A stretch of 25,659 bases of DNA. It comes from a virus. A model generated the notes under the pieces. That model was not told the origin of the DNA. It made no database searches and worked only from the letters and a program-made list of their open reading frames with translations. Each line of letters begins with the position of its first letter. Within the stretch, counting starts at the first letter, position 1. The position numbers and the translations under genes are program-made. Where the stretch lies: positions 1 to 25,659 of the IMG/VR virus record IMGVR_UViG_3300017991_000373. One strand, written 5' to 3'. This document shows positions 9,807 through 19,021 of this stretch, piece by piece.

Positions 9807-12008
9807 ATGAAAAATCAAAATATACCAGACGCTAGTATCTTACTTGAAAATGCTTATGTCACATGGAACGATAATGATATCCAAGACAAAAGAACAGCTT
9901 TAGATGAAGCTTCTAAAAGCCTAGAAGAATTCACTGGTATAGAAAGATCTACAGCAGGAAGATACGGACCTGTTGATTGGTCAAACTTATCTACTGGACC
10001 CACTAGCGGTAGACCAGGATTAACAAGATCGGATTATGAAGCATTTAGGCCAGACGAAGCTGTTCCTAAAAAGATAAAAGGGATTATTCAGAATTCTAAC
10101 CTTATTTATCATAGAGTAGGTTTGGTAAAAAATGTTATTGATCTTATGGGAGATTTTGCGAGTCAAGGTGTTAGGATTTCTCACCCTAATAAAAGAATTG
10201 AAAGATTCTATAAAAATTGGTTTGCTAAAGTCAACGGATCAGATAGAAGCGAAAGATTCCTAAATAGTCTTTACAGATTAGGTAATGTCGTTATTAATAG
10301 ACAAACAGCAAAGATTAGCGTAAAAGCAGAAAAGGAGATGTACAAAAGTATAGCTTCTCCGGATCAAATCATAAATTATAGCGATATCTCTCCGGATGTT
10401 CAAAAAAGGGAAATTCCTTGGAAATACACATTTGTTGATCCTGTTTTTGTTGATGTAGTGGGTGGGCCATTGTGTAATTTCTTAAACAAAAAAGCTTATT
10501 CGATAATATTACCAGCTTATCTAAGAAAAATTATCAAAAGCCCAAAGAACGATGCTGAAAGAGCAATAGTTGAGCAATTACCAGCGGCCATAATAGAAGC
10601 TGCTGATACTAAAAAACCATATTTGCTAGATCCGAATAAAACTATGGTTTTTCATTATAAGAAAGACGATTGGCAGGCTTGGGCATATCCGATTATTTAT
10701 AGTGTTATGGACGATATTAACACAATTGAAAAACTAAAGCTTGCTGACCTTGCTGCTCTTGACGGAGCTATTAGCAATATCAGAATTTTTAAGCTGGGTA
10801 GTTTAGAACACAAAATTGCTCCAACAACAGCAGCAGCCAGTAAGTTGAGTAGTATACTACAAAACAATGTTGGTGGAGGAACGATGGATTTAGTTTGGGG
10901 ACCAGATATTGAATTGATCGAAAGCAAATCAAATGTTTATCAATTTCTTGGTCAAGAAAAGTATGTTCCTCACTTGAATATGGTCTATGCTGGTCTTGGT
11001 ATTCCACCAACTCTAACCGGTACTTTTGGAGCTGCTGGTACTACAAATAATTTTATAAGTCTAAAGACATTAACTCAAAGACTTCAGTATGGACGAAGAG
11101 TGCTTTTAGAATTTTGGAATAATGAAATCAAAATGGTACAAAAATCAATGGGCTTTAGTCGTCCGGCTGTTATAGAATTTGAAAGGATGGACCTTAGCAA
11201 TGAAGAAGCAGAAAAAGCTTTATTAATTCAGCTAGCGGATAGAAACGTAATTAGCGATGAATTATTACAGACAAACTTTGGAATATATCCAGAACTTGAA
11301 AAATCAAGACTTAATCAAGAAAACAAAGCAAGAGAAAGCGATAGAATGGTTAAGAAGAGCGGTCCTTATTATGATCCTGAATTTAGCAATAGTCTTAAAA
11401 AGATTGCTTTGCAGTTAGGTCTAGCTACAACTAGTCAAGTAGGATTGAATCTTAGTCCGAGACCAGAAGATGAGCAAACTACTATTGAAGCCAAAGCATG
11501 TCCCCCACAATGTCCAGAACAAGAAGTAGATAATACTCCAATCTCAAATACTAATGAAAAACAACCCGAAGGCGAATCTGGAAGACCGCCCGGAACAGTA
11601 GATACTAAGAAAAGAAAGCAAAGAGAATTTGATCCACAACCAGGTATACCACAAGCTTCCGCTTCTTTACAGCTATGGGCTATAGAGGCTCAAGAGAAAA
11701 TTTCGGAAATAGTAAATCCTTTTTTTCTGGATTTTTATCAAAAGAAAAATATGCGAAGTTTATCGTCAGAAGAGTATACAGAAGCAGAAAATGCCAAAAC
11801 AAAAATTTTCTTTTCTCTAGAGCCCAAGACTCATGTAAAAGAAGAAATAGTTTTATCTAAACTCAATACTATCAATAGTATTGAATGCAAAAAAATATTT
11901 GCTGCATATGAAAAATTTATCAAATTATTATCTTCCGAAATGCCAAGACAAATGAATACAGAAGAACTTAAATACACCAAGGCTTATTTCTATAACAATA
12001 TGGTGTAA
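9807..12008 (+). CDS. Portal protein
   Basis: The 733-aa protein directly after terL has portal features. A helical N-terminal region contains HRVGLVKNVIDLMGDFASQG (about residues 101-120), a beta-rich wing contains WKYTFVDPVFVDVVGG, and a stem/crown region contains GLGIPPTLTG (about 396-405), followed by a long helix with RLQYGRRVLLEFWNNEI. A Pro-, Glu- and Cys-containing hydrophilic linker (about 550-615, with CPPQCPEQ) leads into a C-terminal extension of about 115 residues. A dodecamer at the capsid vertex through which DNA passes is the family role. The next gene starts 36 nt later. Confidence 0.85.
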   Translation: MKNQNIPDASILLENAYVTWNDNDIQDKRTALDEASKSLEEFTGIERSTAGRYGPVDWSNLSTGPTSGRPGLTRSDYEAFRPDEAVPKKIKGIIQNSNLIYHRVGLVKNVIDLMGDFASQGVRISHPNKRIERFYKNWFAKVNGSDRSERFLNSLYRLGNVVINRQTAKISVKAEKEMYKSIASPDQIINYSDISPDVQKREIPWKYTFVDPVFVDVVGGPLCNFLNKKAYSIILPAYLRKIIKSPKNDAERAIVEQLPAAIIEAADTKKPYLLDPNKTMVFHYKKDDWQAWAYPIIYSVMDDINTIEKLKLADLAALDGAISNIRIFKLGSLEHKIAPTTAAASKLSSILQNNVGGGTMDLVWGPDIELIESKSNVYQFLGQEKYVPHLNMVYAGLGIPPTLTGTFGAAGTTNNFISLKTLTQRLQYGRRVLLEFWNNEIKMVQKSMGFSRPAVIEFERMDLSNEEAEKALLIQLADRNVISDELLQTNFGIYPELEKSRLNQENKARESDRMVKKSGPYYDPEFSNSLKKIALQLGLATTSQVGLNLSPRPEDEQTTIEAKACPPQCPEQEVDNTPISNTNEKQPEGESGRPPGTVDTKKRKQREFDPQPGIPQASASLQLWAIEAQEKISEIVNPFFLDFYQKKNMRSLSSEEYTEAENAKTKIFFSLEPKTHVKEEIVLSKLNTINSIECKKIFAAYEKFIKLLSSEMPRQMNTEELKYTKAYFYNNMV

Positions 12009-12043
12009 TAAGTTAAAGCAATTCAACAAGAAAGGTAATAACA

Positions 12044-13549
12044 ATGAAAATATACGACCATGAAAAACAAGACGGTCTAGAAGAAATAATTAAAGCAAAC
12101 GCAAGTTTTACCTATTCCTGCGAAATTGAGAATACTCATAAACCCAACATAGACAAAAAACAAATCAAAGCTTTAGCTGCCGTAGAAGACAAAGATTTAT
12201 ATTACACTCAATCAATTTTAGTTAGTACTGATTGGAATAAAAACGACGATATTTTTGACCCAAAAGAAGTATGGGCAGCTAAGGAAACACCACTGCATAA
12301 ACCAACTAATATTGAACATCAAGAAGGAAAAATTGTAGGACATATTGTTGCAAATTGGCCAATAACAGTTGATGGAGTTATTATAGATAAAGATACTCCT
12401 GTTGAAAATTTGCCAGATAAATATCATGTATTAACAGCTTCAGTAATATATAAAGGATTTACAGATCCAGAGTTAAAAGAAAGATCTGAATCTTTAATTG
12501 CTGAAATTGAAGAAGGTACAAAGTATGTTAGTATGGAATGTTTCTTTAACGGGTTTGATTATGGGTTAACAAATACGGCTACTGGCGAATTTAAAGTTTT
12601 GCCTAGAAATGAAGATACTTCATATTTGACTAAACATCTGAGAGCATATGGAGGTGTTGGACAAATAGAAGATCATAAAATTGGTAGAGTTTTAAGAAAT
12701 ATTACATTTAGCGGAAAAGGATTTGTAGACAAACCGGCAAATCCAGAAAGTGTTATATTTCAAAAAGAAAACTTCAAATTTTTGGAAGATAAAAAAAATT
12801 CAGAAAATACAACAGAAGGTGTATCCACTATACAAGCCAATTTACAGGAGGCAAAAATGAGTTCAAAAAATTTAAACACTAACGATAAGGTTGAAGCTAT
12901 GAATGATTGCACAGAATTAGTAAAGGAAGCTTATGCTGCTCGTGATGAGTTTAAAGCTCAAGCCTCCGAGCTAGAAACATCACTAAAAACAAAAGACGAA
13001 GCTCTCGCAGAACTCCAAGCTTCTGTAGAAACTCTTGCTGCCGAAAAAGATGAGGCTGCAAAGAAATATGCAGAAGATATGAAAAAGAAAGACGAAGAAA
13101 TGCAAAAGATGAAAGCAGAGCTAGAAGCTACATCTGAAGTTCTTGCTGCTTACAAGGATAAAGAAGAAGAAATGATGAAAAAAGAAAAGAAGATGAAAAG
13201 AATGGCTTCATTAATTGAAGCTGGTCTTGAAAATGAAGCTGCTGCTTCTGAAGTTGATAAATTTGAGTCATTAGCTGATGAAGCTTTTGAAAACATGGTG
13301 TCCCTTCTTGCTGCTATGAAACCAAAGAAGGATATGATGAAAAAAGAAGAAGAAGAAGCAATGATGATGAAGAAAAAAATGGCTTCAGAAGAAGAACTAA
13401 CAGAAGCACTCGAAAATGCAGAAGTTGCAGAAGACACTGAGCTAACAGTAGGTTCTGATGAATCAGAAGACGAAATGGCCAGCACAAGAGCAGCTTTGAT
13501 TGATTTTGTTTACAACCGACTCGGCAAAACTTTAGATAAGGGAGAATAA
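12044..13549 (+). CDS. Prohead protease fused to scaffold
   Basis: The 501-aa protein has an N-terminal protease domain (about residues 1-240) with NIEHQEGKIVGHI (candidate catalytic His92, with His100 nearby) and YVSMECFF (candidate Ser163), ending in KGFVDKPANPES. This is the pattern of U9/U35-type capsid maturation proteases. From about 270 it becomes a Lys/Glu/Met-rich coiled coil, typical of a scaffold that is degraded after assembly. A strong internal SD and ATG at 12857 would yield the scaffold alone. Upstream AAGAAAGG provides an SD for the ATG at 12044. The order portal, protease/scaffold, decoration, capsid is classical. Confidence 0.85.
   Translation: MKIYDHEKQDGLEEIIKANASFTYSCEIENTHKPNIDKKQIKALAAVEDKDLYYTQSILVSTDWNKNDDIFDPKEVWAAKETPLHKPTNIEHQEGKIVGHIVANWPITVDGVIIDKDTPVENLPDKYHVLTASVIYKGFTDPELKERSESLIAEIEEGTKYVSMECFFNGFDYGLTNTATGEFKVLPRNEDTSYLTKHLRAYGGVGQIEDHKIGRVLRNITFSGKGFVDKPANPESVIFQKENFKFLEDKKNSENTTEGVSTIQANLQEAKMSSKNLNTNDKVEAMNDCTELVKEAYAARDEFKAQASELETSLKTKDEALAELQASVETLAAEKDEAAKKYAEDMKKKDEEMQKMKAELEATSEVLAAYKDKEEEMMKKEKKMKRMASLIEAGLENEAAASEVDKFESLADEAFENMVSLLAAMKPKKDMMKKEEEEAMMMKKKMASEEELTEALENAEVAEDTELTVGSDESEDEMASTRAALIDFVYNRLGKTLDKGE
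12857..13549 (+). CDS. Nested scaffold protein from an internal start
   Basis: An in-frame ATG at codon 272 of the protease-scaffold gene follows AGGAGG (12846-12851) by 5 nt, the best SD in the late block. The resulting 230-aa product starts MSSKNLNTNDKVEAMNDCTE and is almost all coiled coil, with runs such as KKKDEEMQKMKAELEA and MMKKEEEEAMMMKKKM. The layout parallels lambda C/Nu3, where the scaffold is translated from inside the protease gene. Separate production is inferred from the SD, not shown. Confidence 0.65.
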   Translation: MSSKNLNTNDKVEAMNDCTELVKEAYAARDEFKAQASELETSLKTKDEALAELQASVETLAAEKDEAAKKYAEDMKKKDEEMQKMKAELEATSEVLAAYKDKEEEMMKKEKKMKRMASLIEAGLENEAAASEVDKFESLADEAFENMVSLLAAMKPKKDMMKKEEEEAMMMKKKMASEEELTEALENAEVAEDTELTVGSDESEDEMASTRAALIDFVYNRLGKTLDKGE

Positions 13550-13550
13550 A

Positions 13551-14006
13551 ATGGCTCTAAAACCAGATCGTGTAGAAGCATACACAGACATCTCATTCTT
13601 TATGAATGAAACAGGCGAACGTGGTGGTATTGTAGTACATTCAACTGCAGGTTCAGGATCAGCTATGGACGATTCTAATGCTGTTGTAGAATATGCTGCT
13701 GATCAGTCTGGAACAAATCCAGCTGGACTACTACTATGTGATGTTGTTGATCTAGACTTAACAAGGCAGCACATCAATTTCCATAAAGACGAAGTACAAA
13801 AGGGTAGCAAAGTTACACTGCTTCGTCAGGGTTTTGTAGTTACAGATATGATTGTTTCTGGCGTTTCACCATCTGCTGGAGAACCAGCTTATTATGGCGC
13901 TGAGGGACTATTGACAAATGTAAGTACTAATAGCACTCAGGTCGGTCGCTGGTTAAGCGCAAAAGACTCTGAGGGTTATGCCAAAGTAGACATCAACATT
14001 ACATAA
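13551..14006 (+). CDS. Head decoration/stabilisation protein candidate
   Basis: The 151-aa protein begins MALKPDRVEAYTDISFFMNE. It is predicted beta-rich, with GERGGIVVHSTAGSGSAMDD, a QKGSKVTLLRQGFVVTDMIV segment that looks like a small beta-barrel, and GRWLSAKDSEGYAKVDINIT. Position immediately before the capsid gene and size fit capsid-stabilising proteins (lambda gpD-like position, though no direct sequence motif is seen). It starts 2 nt after the scaffold stop. Its SD region, AGGGAGAATAAAATGGC, is repeated exactly before the capsid gene, suggesting matched high expression. Confidence 0.7.
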   Translation: MALKPDRVEAYTDISFFMNETGERGGIVVHSTAGSGSAMDDSNAVVEYAADQSGTNPAGLLLCDVVDLDLTRQHINFHKDEVQKGSKVTLLRQGFVVTDMIVSGVSPSAGEPAYYGAEGLLTNVSTNSTQVGRWLSAKDSEGYAKVDINIT

Positions 14007-14026
14007 CTTTTGAAAGGGAGAATAAA

Positions 14027-15034
14027 ATGGCTAATAGATTTGAACCAACCTCAGAGCTTACAGATCTACTAAAGAGATCAGGTTCTGCAAGAAGAGAAGA
14101 AGCTTTAGCAGCTACTAATGAGTTTGCTAAGGCTCTCGAATTACCACTACGTCAAGGTCTTCTTAGCGGAGATATTTTGAATGGTATTTTCGAAGCTATC
14201 CAGCTTGCTCCTGGCGCAGCTCCAGAATTTCCTTTAGATTTCCTAGCTCCAGGTACTGAAAAAGATTTCGTTGCTTATACAATTCCAAATCATGGATATG
14301 TTCCACAAAGACATGTAGAAGGCGATTACGTCATGGTACCAACCTATGATGTCGCAAATGCTATCGACTACTTACTAAAGTATGCTCGTGATGCACGTTG
14401 GGATGTCGTTGGTCGTGCTATGGAAGTTCTAGAAGGTGGTTTTGTTAAGAAGATGAACGACGACGGATGGCACACAGTACTTGCTGCCGGTGTTGACCGT
14501 AATATTGTTGTTTATGATAGCGATGCAGATGCTGGTCAGTTTACAAAGAGATTAGTTTCTCTTATGAAAACTGTTATGCGCCGTAACGGTGGTGGTAATA
14601 GCACCTCTGTTAATCGCGCTGCCTTAACAGACCTATATGTTTCTCCAGAAGCACACGAAGATATTCGTAACTGGGGAATTGATCAAGTTGACGAAGTAAC
14701 TCGTAGAGAAATCTATGTTGCTGACGATAACTCACAGGTTTTAACAAGAATCTTCGGTGTTAATCTTCATGCGCTAGACGAACTTGGCGAAGACCAAGAA
14801 TACCAGCTCTACTACGAAAATGTTCTTGGCGGAACATTGCCAGCTGGCGACGTAGAAGTTGTTGTTGGTCTTGACCAGAGCAAACGAGATAGCTTTATCA
14901 TGCCAGTTCGTGAGCAAGTACAGATCTTTGAAGACGAAGCACTACATCGTCAGAAAAGAGCTGGTTTCTATGGATGGGCAGAGCAAGGCTTTGCTGTTCT
15001 AGATAATCGTAGAGTATTACTTGGCTCATTCTAA
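14027..15034 (+). CDS. Major capsid protein (HK97-like)
   Basis: The 335-aa protein has the size, position and composition of an HK97-fold coat protein. There is a charged helical N-terminus (residues 1-40), an extended E-loop-like region (FPLDFLAPGTEKDFVAYTIP), a long spine helix region (LLKYARDARWDVVGRAMEVL), P-domain strands with LTDLYVSPEAHEDIRNWGID and a C-terminus with FYGWAEQGFAVLDNRRVLLG. No large propeptide is evident. The SD GGGAG precedes the ATG at 14027. A terminator follows 31 nt after the stop, so the head module ends here. G+C and codon choice rise slightly (more CGT, GGT), as in a highly expressed gene. Confidence 0.85.
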   Translation: MANRFEPTSELTDLLKRSGSARREEALAATNEFAKALELPLRQGLLSGDILNGIFEAIQLAPGAAPEFPLDFLAPGTEKDFVAYTIPNHGYVPQRHVEGDYVMVPTYDVANAIDYLLKYARDARWDVVGRAMEVLEGGFVKKMNDDGWHTVLAAGVDRNIVVYDSDADAGQFTKRLVSLMKTVMRRNGGGNSTSVNRAALTDLYVSPEAHEDIRNWGIDQVDEVTRREIYVADDNSQVLTRIFGVNLHALDELGEDQEYQLYYENVLGGTLPAGDVEVVVGLDQSKRDSFIMPVREQVQIFEDEALHRQKRAGFYGWAEQGFAVLDNRRVLLGSF

Positions 15035-15064
15035 GATAACTTAGAATTTTACTAACAAGATTAA

Positions 15065-15097
15065 AGGCTGCCAAAAAATTGGTGGCCTTTTTTCTTT
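15065..15097 (+). terminator. Intrinsic terminator after the capsid gene
   Basis: AGGCTGCC and GGTGGCCT (two G-U pairs) flank an AAAAAATT loop, followed by TTTTTTCTTTT. It separates the head module from the fibre module. Confidence 0.85.
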
Positions 15098-15110
15098 TAT
15101 ATAGCTCATA

Positions 15111-15120
15111 GGTGTATTTA
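15111..15120 (+). promoter_or_regulatory. Candidate late promoter motif (GGTGTATTTA)
   Basis: Located just after the terminator and 58 nt before the ATG at 15169. A new promoter is required at this point because of the terminator, which makes this the best-supported copy of the motif. Confidence 0.45.
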
Positions 15121-15168
15121 GAAATTAAGGTATTATTCTAACTAAAATATTTGAGGTGAGGAGCCGCA

Positions 15169-16134
15169 ATGCCAGCTAAAACTGTTATACAACTTAGAAG
15201 AGATACAGCTGCAGATTGGTCATCTGCTCCTAGTACATTAGGACGCGGGATTTTATATGAAGGCGAAATAGGATTTGAAACAGATACATACAGATTCAAA
15301 ATTGGAGACGGAACAACCACATGGGATAATTTAGATTATTTCGGAGCTAGTGGAGTTGTTAGTAGTGGAATTGAAGGTGGTGGCACAACTAATTATTTAC
15401 CTATATTTACTGACGGAGTAACGATAGGTAATAGTGAAATATATCAAGATATTAATGACATTATTATTGGAGGAACATCAGCTTCAGCTAAATTGCATGT
15501 AGAAGGTGATTTTTATGTTTCTAATGGTATTTTAGATCAAGATTTAAATCCCGGTTCTAGTGGTCAGATTTTATCTTCTACAGCAAGTGGTATAGCATGG
15601 ATAGATAATACAGGAGGAGCAAGCGGAACTATTGATGGTTCTGGTATAGCTAATTATATTACTTCGTGGCAAGACACAGACACCATAACAAATAGCATTA
15701 TTTTTCAAAGTGGCTCTAATATCGGAATTGGTACCACCAATCCATCTTATAAACTACAAGTTAATGGCAATTTTGCCGCAACAAGCAAAAGCTTCCGTAT
15801 TCCTCATCCGTCTAAAGATACTGGAGAATTAGTATACGGCTCATTAGAATCTCCTTACCACGGCATTAGACTTACGGGAAGAGGAAAAACATCGAAAGGG
15901 AAATGCGTAGTTGATTTGCCATACTACATAAAAGATTTAATACACGAAGAAAATTGTTCAATTCAAATAACTAACTATGGCCATAGCAAAATATTATTTG
16001 TGGATAAAGTTGACATTTCTAAAAATTGTTTTACTATAAAAGTAGCAAGACCTAAAGCTGGCGAAGAATTAGAATTCTTCTGGGATTTCACAGCAATTAG
16101 GAAAGACATAGAAGAACTACAAGTAGAACAATAG
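15169..16134 (+). CDS. Tail fibre/tip protein with conserved C-terminal cap
   Basis: The 321-aa protein has an N-terminal 55-residue domain (VIQLRRDTAADWSS, LYEGEIGFETDTYRFKIGDG) that is widespread at the start of phage fibre and receptor-binding proteins. The middle is low-complexity, with beta-helix or shaft-like segments (about 60-205, including GIGTTNPSYKLQVNG). The C-terminal domain (about 207-321) begins KSFRIPHPSKD and includes SLESPYHGIRL and EFFWDFTAIRKD. The same C-terminal domain ends the collagen-like fibre at 21069, pointing to a trimerisation or chaperone cap (inference). SD AGGTGAGGAG precedes the ATG. Confidence 0.8.
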   Translation: MPAKTVIQLRRDTAADWSSAPSTLGRGILYEGEIGFETDTYRFKIGDGTTTWDNLDYFGASGVVSSGIEGGGTTNYLPIFTDGVTIGNSEIYQDINDIIIGGTSASAKLHVEGDFYVSNGILDQDLNPGSSGQILSSTASGIAWIDNTGGASGTIDGSGIANYITSWQDTDTITNSIIFQSGSNIGIGTTNPSYKLQVNGNFAATSKSFRIPHPSKDTGELVYGSLESPYHGIRLTGRGKTSKGKCVVDLPYYIKDLIHEENCSIQITNYGHSKILFVDKVDISKNCFTIKVARPKAGEELEFFWDFTAIRKDIEELQVEQ

Positions 16135-16145
16135 GATTTAAATAA

Positions 16146-17123
16146 ATGCTAATTCTGGGACAAGAAGCCCTCAAATATGGGGGCAAGGTAATACCTTTGA
16201 TATTACCAATAGAAGAACTAAAAGGACCAACTAGTACTAATGTTAGTATAATTAACATTAATGGAAAATTAGTAGCAAATATTCGCAATCTAAATTACTT
16301 TATGTATCATGCTGATAAAACTAGAAATCCACACGCATGGGGTCCGCTACTTTATATACATCCAGAAGCAGATAGAACATTAACAACATACAATTATCTT
16401 TGTGAATTAGACGATAATTATAACATCACAGCATGGTCATGGATAGATACTTCTGAGTTAGACGTAAAGCCCATATGGGAATTCATAGGTTTAGAAGACG
16501 GAAGATTAATATTTTGGGACAACAAGTTCTTTATTTGCGGCGTCAGAAGAGACACAACTACTACTGGTGTTGGTAGGATGGAACTCAGTGAACTAATAGT
16601 AGAAGGAAAGAAAGCAAAAGAAATTAGTAGAGTAAGAATCCCTGCCCCTGATCCAGATAGAACATATTGTGAAAAAAATTGGATGCCAGTAATGGATAAA
16701 CCATATCATTTTGTGAAATGGAGTAATCCAACAGAATTAGTTAGATTTGATCCGGAAACCAAACAAACACATACAATATTACAAAGAGAACCCGTATTGT
16801 TAGATACTAATGATCTAAGAGGCGGATCTCAAATTATCCCATACAAAGACCACTATTTCTGCATAACCCATGAAGTTGGTTTATATCAAACACAAACAGA
16901 TAGAAAAGACGGATATTATTGGCACCGTTGTGTTATTTGGGACAGAGATTTTAATTTATTAAGAGTTTCTGAACCCTTTACTTTTATGGATGGAAAAATA
17001 GAATTTTGTGTAGGAATAGCAGAACATAAAAATAATTTTGTTATTACTTTCGGATTTTTAGATAATGCAGCATACCTAATAGAAATTCCTAAACACAGGA
17101 TGGATAAAATACTAGAATTATGA
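16146..17123 (+). CDS. Predicted five-bladed beta-propeller, GH130-like
   Basis: The 325-aa protein is made of repeated beta-rich segments with Trp/Asp clusters: VSIININGKLVANIRN, GLEDGRLIFWDNKFFICGVR (about 115-134), EKNWMPVMDKPYHFVKWS (176-193), RGGSQIIPYKDHYFCITHEV and the closing KIEFCVGIAEHKNNFVITFG. The GLEDGR and EKNWMP signatures resemble GH130-type mannoside phosphorylases and related sugar-acting propellers. No signal peptide. It sits with two methyltransferase domains and a glycosyltransferase, so a role in glycan synthesis or trimming on virion or host is likely. Catalytic capacity cannot be confirmed by eye. Its stop overlaps the next start (ATGA). Confidence 0.6.
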   Translation: MLILGQEALKYGGKVIPLILPIEELKGPTSTNVSIININGKLVANIRNLNYFMYHADKTRNPHAWGPLLYIHPEADRTLTTYNYLCELDDNYNITAWSWIDTSELDVKPIWEFIGLEDGRLIFWDNKFFICGVRRDTTTTGVGRMELSELIVEGKKAKEISRVRIPAPDPDRTYCEKNWMPVMDKPYHFVKWSNPTELVRFDPETKQTHTILQREPVLLDTNDLRGGSQIIPYKDHYFCITHEVGLYQTQTDRKDGYYWHRCVIWDRDFNLLRVSEPFTFMDGKIEFCVGIAEHKNNFVITFGFLDNAAYLIEIPKHRMDKILEL

Positions 17124-19021
17124 TAGACATTAACAAACTAAACAATTATATACTTGATCCAGATGATCCAATTAAGAATTATGAAGTAGCTTTGGATTAC
17201 TACAATATTAAAAATTATTCTTCTGCTGGTGGTTTCTTTTTGAGAGCAGCAGAAAGATCTGAAGGTGACCTTAGATATGCCTGTATGGTATATATGGCAA
17301 TTATTATTAGAGAACTAGGTGATAGAGAATTCACAGAGAACATTCTTTTGAAATTTTTAAATTCTATTTATCCAGATAGACCAGAGGCTTATTATCATTT
17401 AGCAAAGATAGCTGAAAGAAAAGACTCATATATGGATTGTTATTGGTTTACAAAGGAAGCAATTCGTAGAGCAGAAAATGCCGTAGATACTTATACAGAC
17501 TTAGAGTACCCTGGTATACATGAGCTCTATTTTCTTTTAGGTTGGTCCGCGTGGTATACGGATAAGCCTCACGAAGCAAGAATGGCATATCAGCATTTGC
17601 TTAAAAATTATTTAGATGTTCTTGATGATGGCCAAAAACAGTATCTACAAAAAATGACTTTAGAACTAGGAATGGATAGAGAATACAATACCATTATTCC
17701 TTATGACAAATATAACGAGTGGTATAACTTTATCTATCAGTTCGATAATAAAGACAAGATAGAAAAAAACTATTCTCAAGTATTACAGGATATGTTTGTG
17801 GCTTATATTTTAAACGGTAAAGAAAATGGGACTTACTTAGAAATCGGTTCTTCTTTTCCTTACTATACAAACAATACTGCTATGCTAGAGACATATCTTA
17901 ATTGGACTGGGATAGGTATTGATAATAATGAGGAAGTTGTTTCTAACTATAATCAAACTAGAAAAAACAAAGCAATAGCAACAGATGCTCTTACAGTTGA
18001 TTATAGAAAATTACTGAGAGAAAACTATCCAGATAAAGTTGTTGATTACCTGCAACTGGACATTCAGACCCCAGAGGATACTTATAACGTATTAACTAAA
18101 ATTCCTTTTGATGAATATAAGTTTGCGGTAATCACTTATGAGCATGATGACTATGTAGATATTACTCAAACATATAAAGAAAAATCAAGAGAATATTTAT
18201 TTTCTAAAGGTTATGTTCTTGCAGTTCCCGATGTGACTCCTGTGGACGGATTCAGTTTTGAGGATTGGTGGGTTCATCCTGATCTTGTTGATACTAACAG
18301 GATTGCTACTATGAATAGGCTTGCTCATATTAATTGGGGTTCCATGAAGGAAGTTGATAAGCAAACAATTTATAGAGAAATTCAAGAAGAAAAAATATAT
18401 GACTATTGGAGAAAAGTTAGAGAAGGAGATGTTGTTGTTGATATAGGATCAAATGTAGGAGCATTTTCCGTCAATGCTTTATCCAAAAAACTAAAAAATC
18501 TTTATTGCATAGAATCTTCTAGAGAGTATCTCAACATAACTAGAAATAATACATCAGTTATGAACTATTATGATTGTCCGATAGAATATATTGATAAGAG
18601 CATAGGGCGAAATGGATCAGTTATAAATTCATTTACTGAAAACGATCAATCTCCTATTATGACTTTTAAAGATTTCATTAACGAATACAAAATCCCATAC
18701 ATAGATTTTCTAAAAATTGACGCAGAAGGTGCTGAGTATGATATCTTTACTCCAGAAAATATTGGATACCTAAAGAGAAATGTTCAGTTTATTGCTGTAG
18801 AATTTCATACATACTATCCTGGTAATCGTGATAAGTTTAAAATTTTTAGAGACAATATACTATCTCATTTTCAAGATGTGAGAGTTAGATCATGTACAAC
18901 TCAAAATATTGTGCCAGGACAGTCAATAGATCTATCTAAGTATATCAAAAACGATGAATTTATAGATAATTATGAACAGCAAATTATGATTTACATAAAT
19001 AATGACAGAACTTCAATATAA
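17120..19021 (+). CDS. TPR protein with two tandem FkbM-type methyltransferase domains
   Basis: The 633-aa protein has three parts. Residues 1-190 are TPR-like helices (for example AYYHLAKIAERKDSYMDCYW). Residues about 215-395 form a first class I methyltransferase domain with GTYLEIGSSFPYYTNNT (237-253), GIGID (264-268) and YLQLDIQTPED. Residues about 430-620 form a second with VVVDIGSNVGAFS (438-450), LYCIESS (461-467) and FLKIDAEGAEYDIF (530-543). The second has all FkbM hallmarks. The first has a less canonical SAM loop (EIGSSFPY rather than EIGxxxG) and may be degenerate or altered. FkbM enzymes O-methylate sugars. It overlaps the next gene by 20 nt, in an operon with sugar genes. Confidence 0.8.
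   Translation: MIDINKLNNYILDPDDPIKNYEVALDYYNIKNYSSAGGFFLRAAERSEGDLRYACMVYMAIIIRELGDREFTENILLKFLNSIYPDRPEAYYHLAKIAERKDSYMDCYWFTKEAIRRAENAVDTYTDLEYPGIHELYFLLGWSAWYTDKPHEARMAYQHLLKNYLDVLDDGQKQYLQKMTLELGMDREYNTIIPYDKYNEWYNFIYQFDNKDKIEKNYSQVLQDMFVAYILNGKENGTYLEIGSSFPYYTNNTAMLETYLNWTGIGIDNNEEVVSNYNQTRKNKAIATDALTVDYRKLLRENYPDKVVDYLQLDIQTPEDTYNVLTKIPFDEYKFAVITYEHDDYVDITQTYKEKSREYLFSKGYVLAVPDVTPVDGFSFEDWWVHPDLVDTNRIATMNRLAHINWGSMKEVDKQTIYREIQEEKIYDYWRKVREGDVVVDIGSNVGAFSVNALSKKLKNLYCIESSREYLNITRNNTSVMNYYDCPIEYIDKSIGRNGSVINSFTENDQSPIMTFKDFINEYKIPYIDFLKIDAEGAEYDIFTPENIGYLKRNVQFIAVEFHTYYPGNRDKFKIFRDNILSHFQDVRVRSCTTQNIVPGQSIDLSKYIKNDEFIDNYEQQIMIYINNDRTSI

Noticed and set aside
13150-13485. Ser-rich leftward open frame opposite the scaffold
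   Set aside because: It is the complement of Lys/Glu-rich coiled-coil codons and has no SD.
15169-16134. Diversity-generating retroelement target, because the fibre start resembles the Mtd N-terminus
   Set aside because: No reverse transcriptase, template repeat or C-type lectin variable region is seen in the window.
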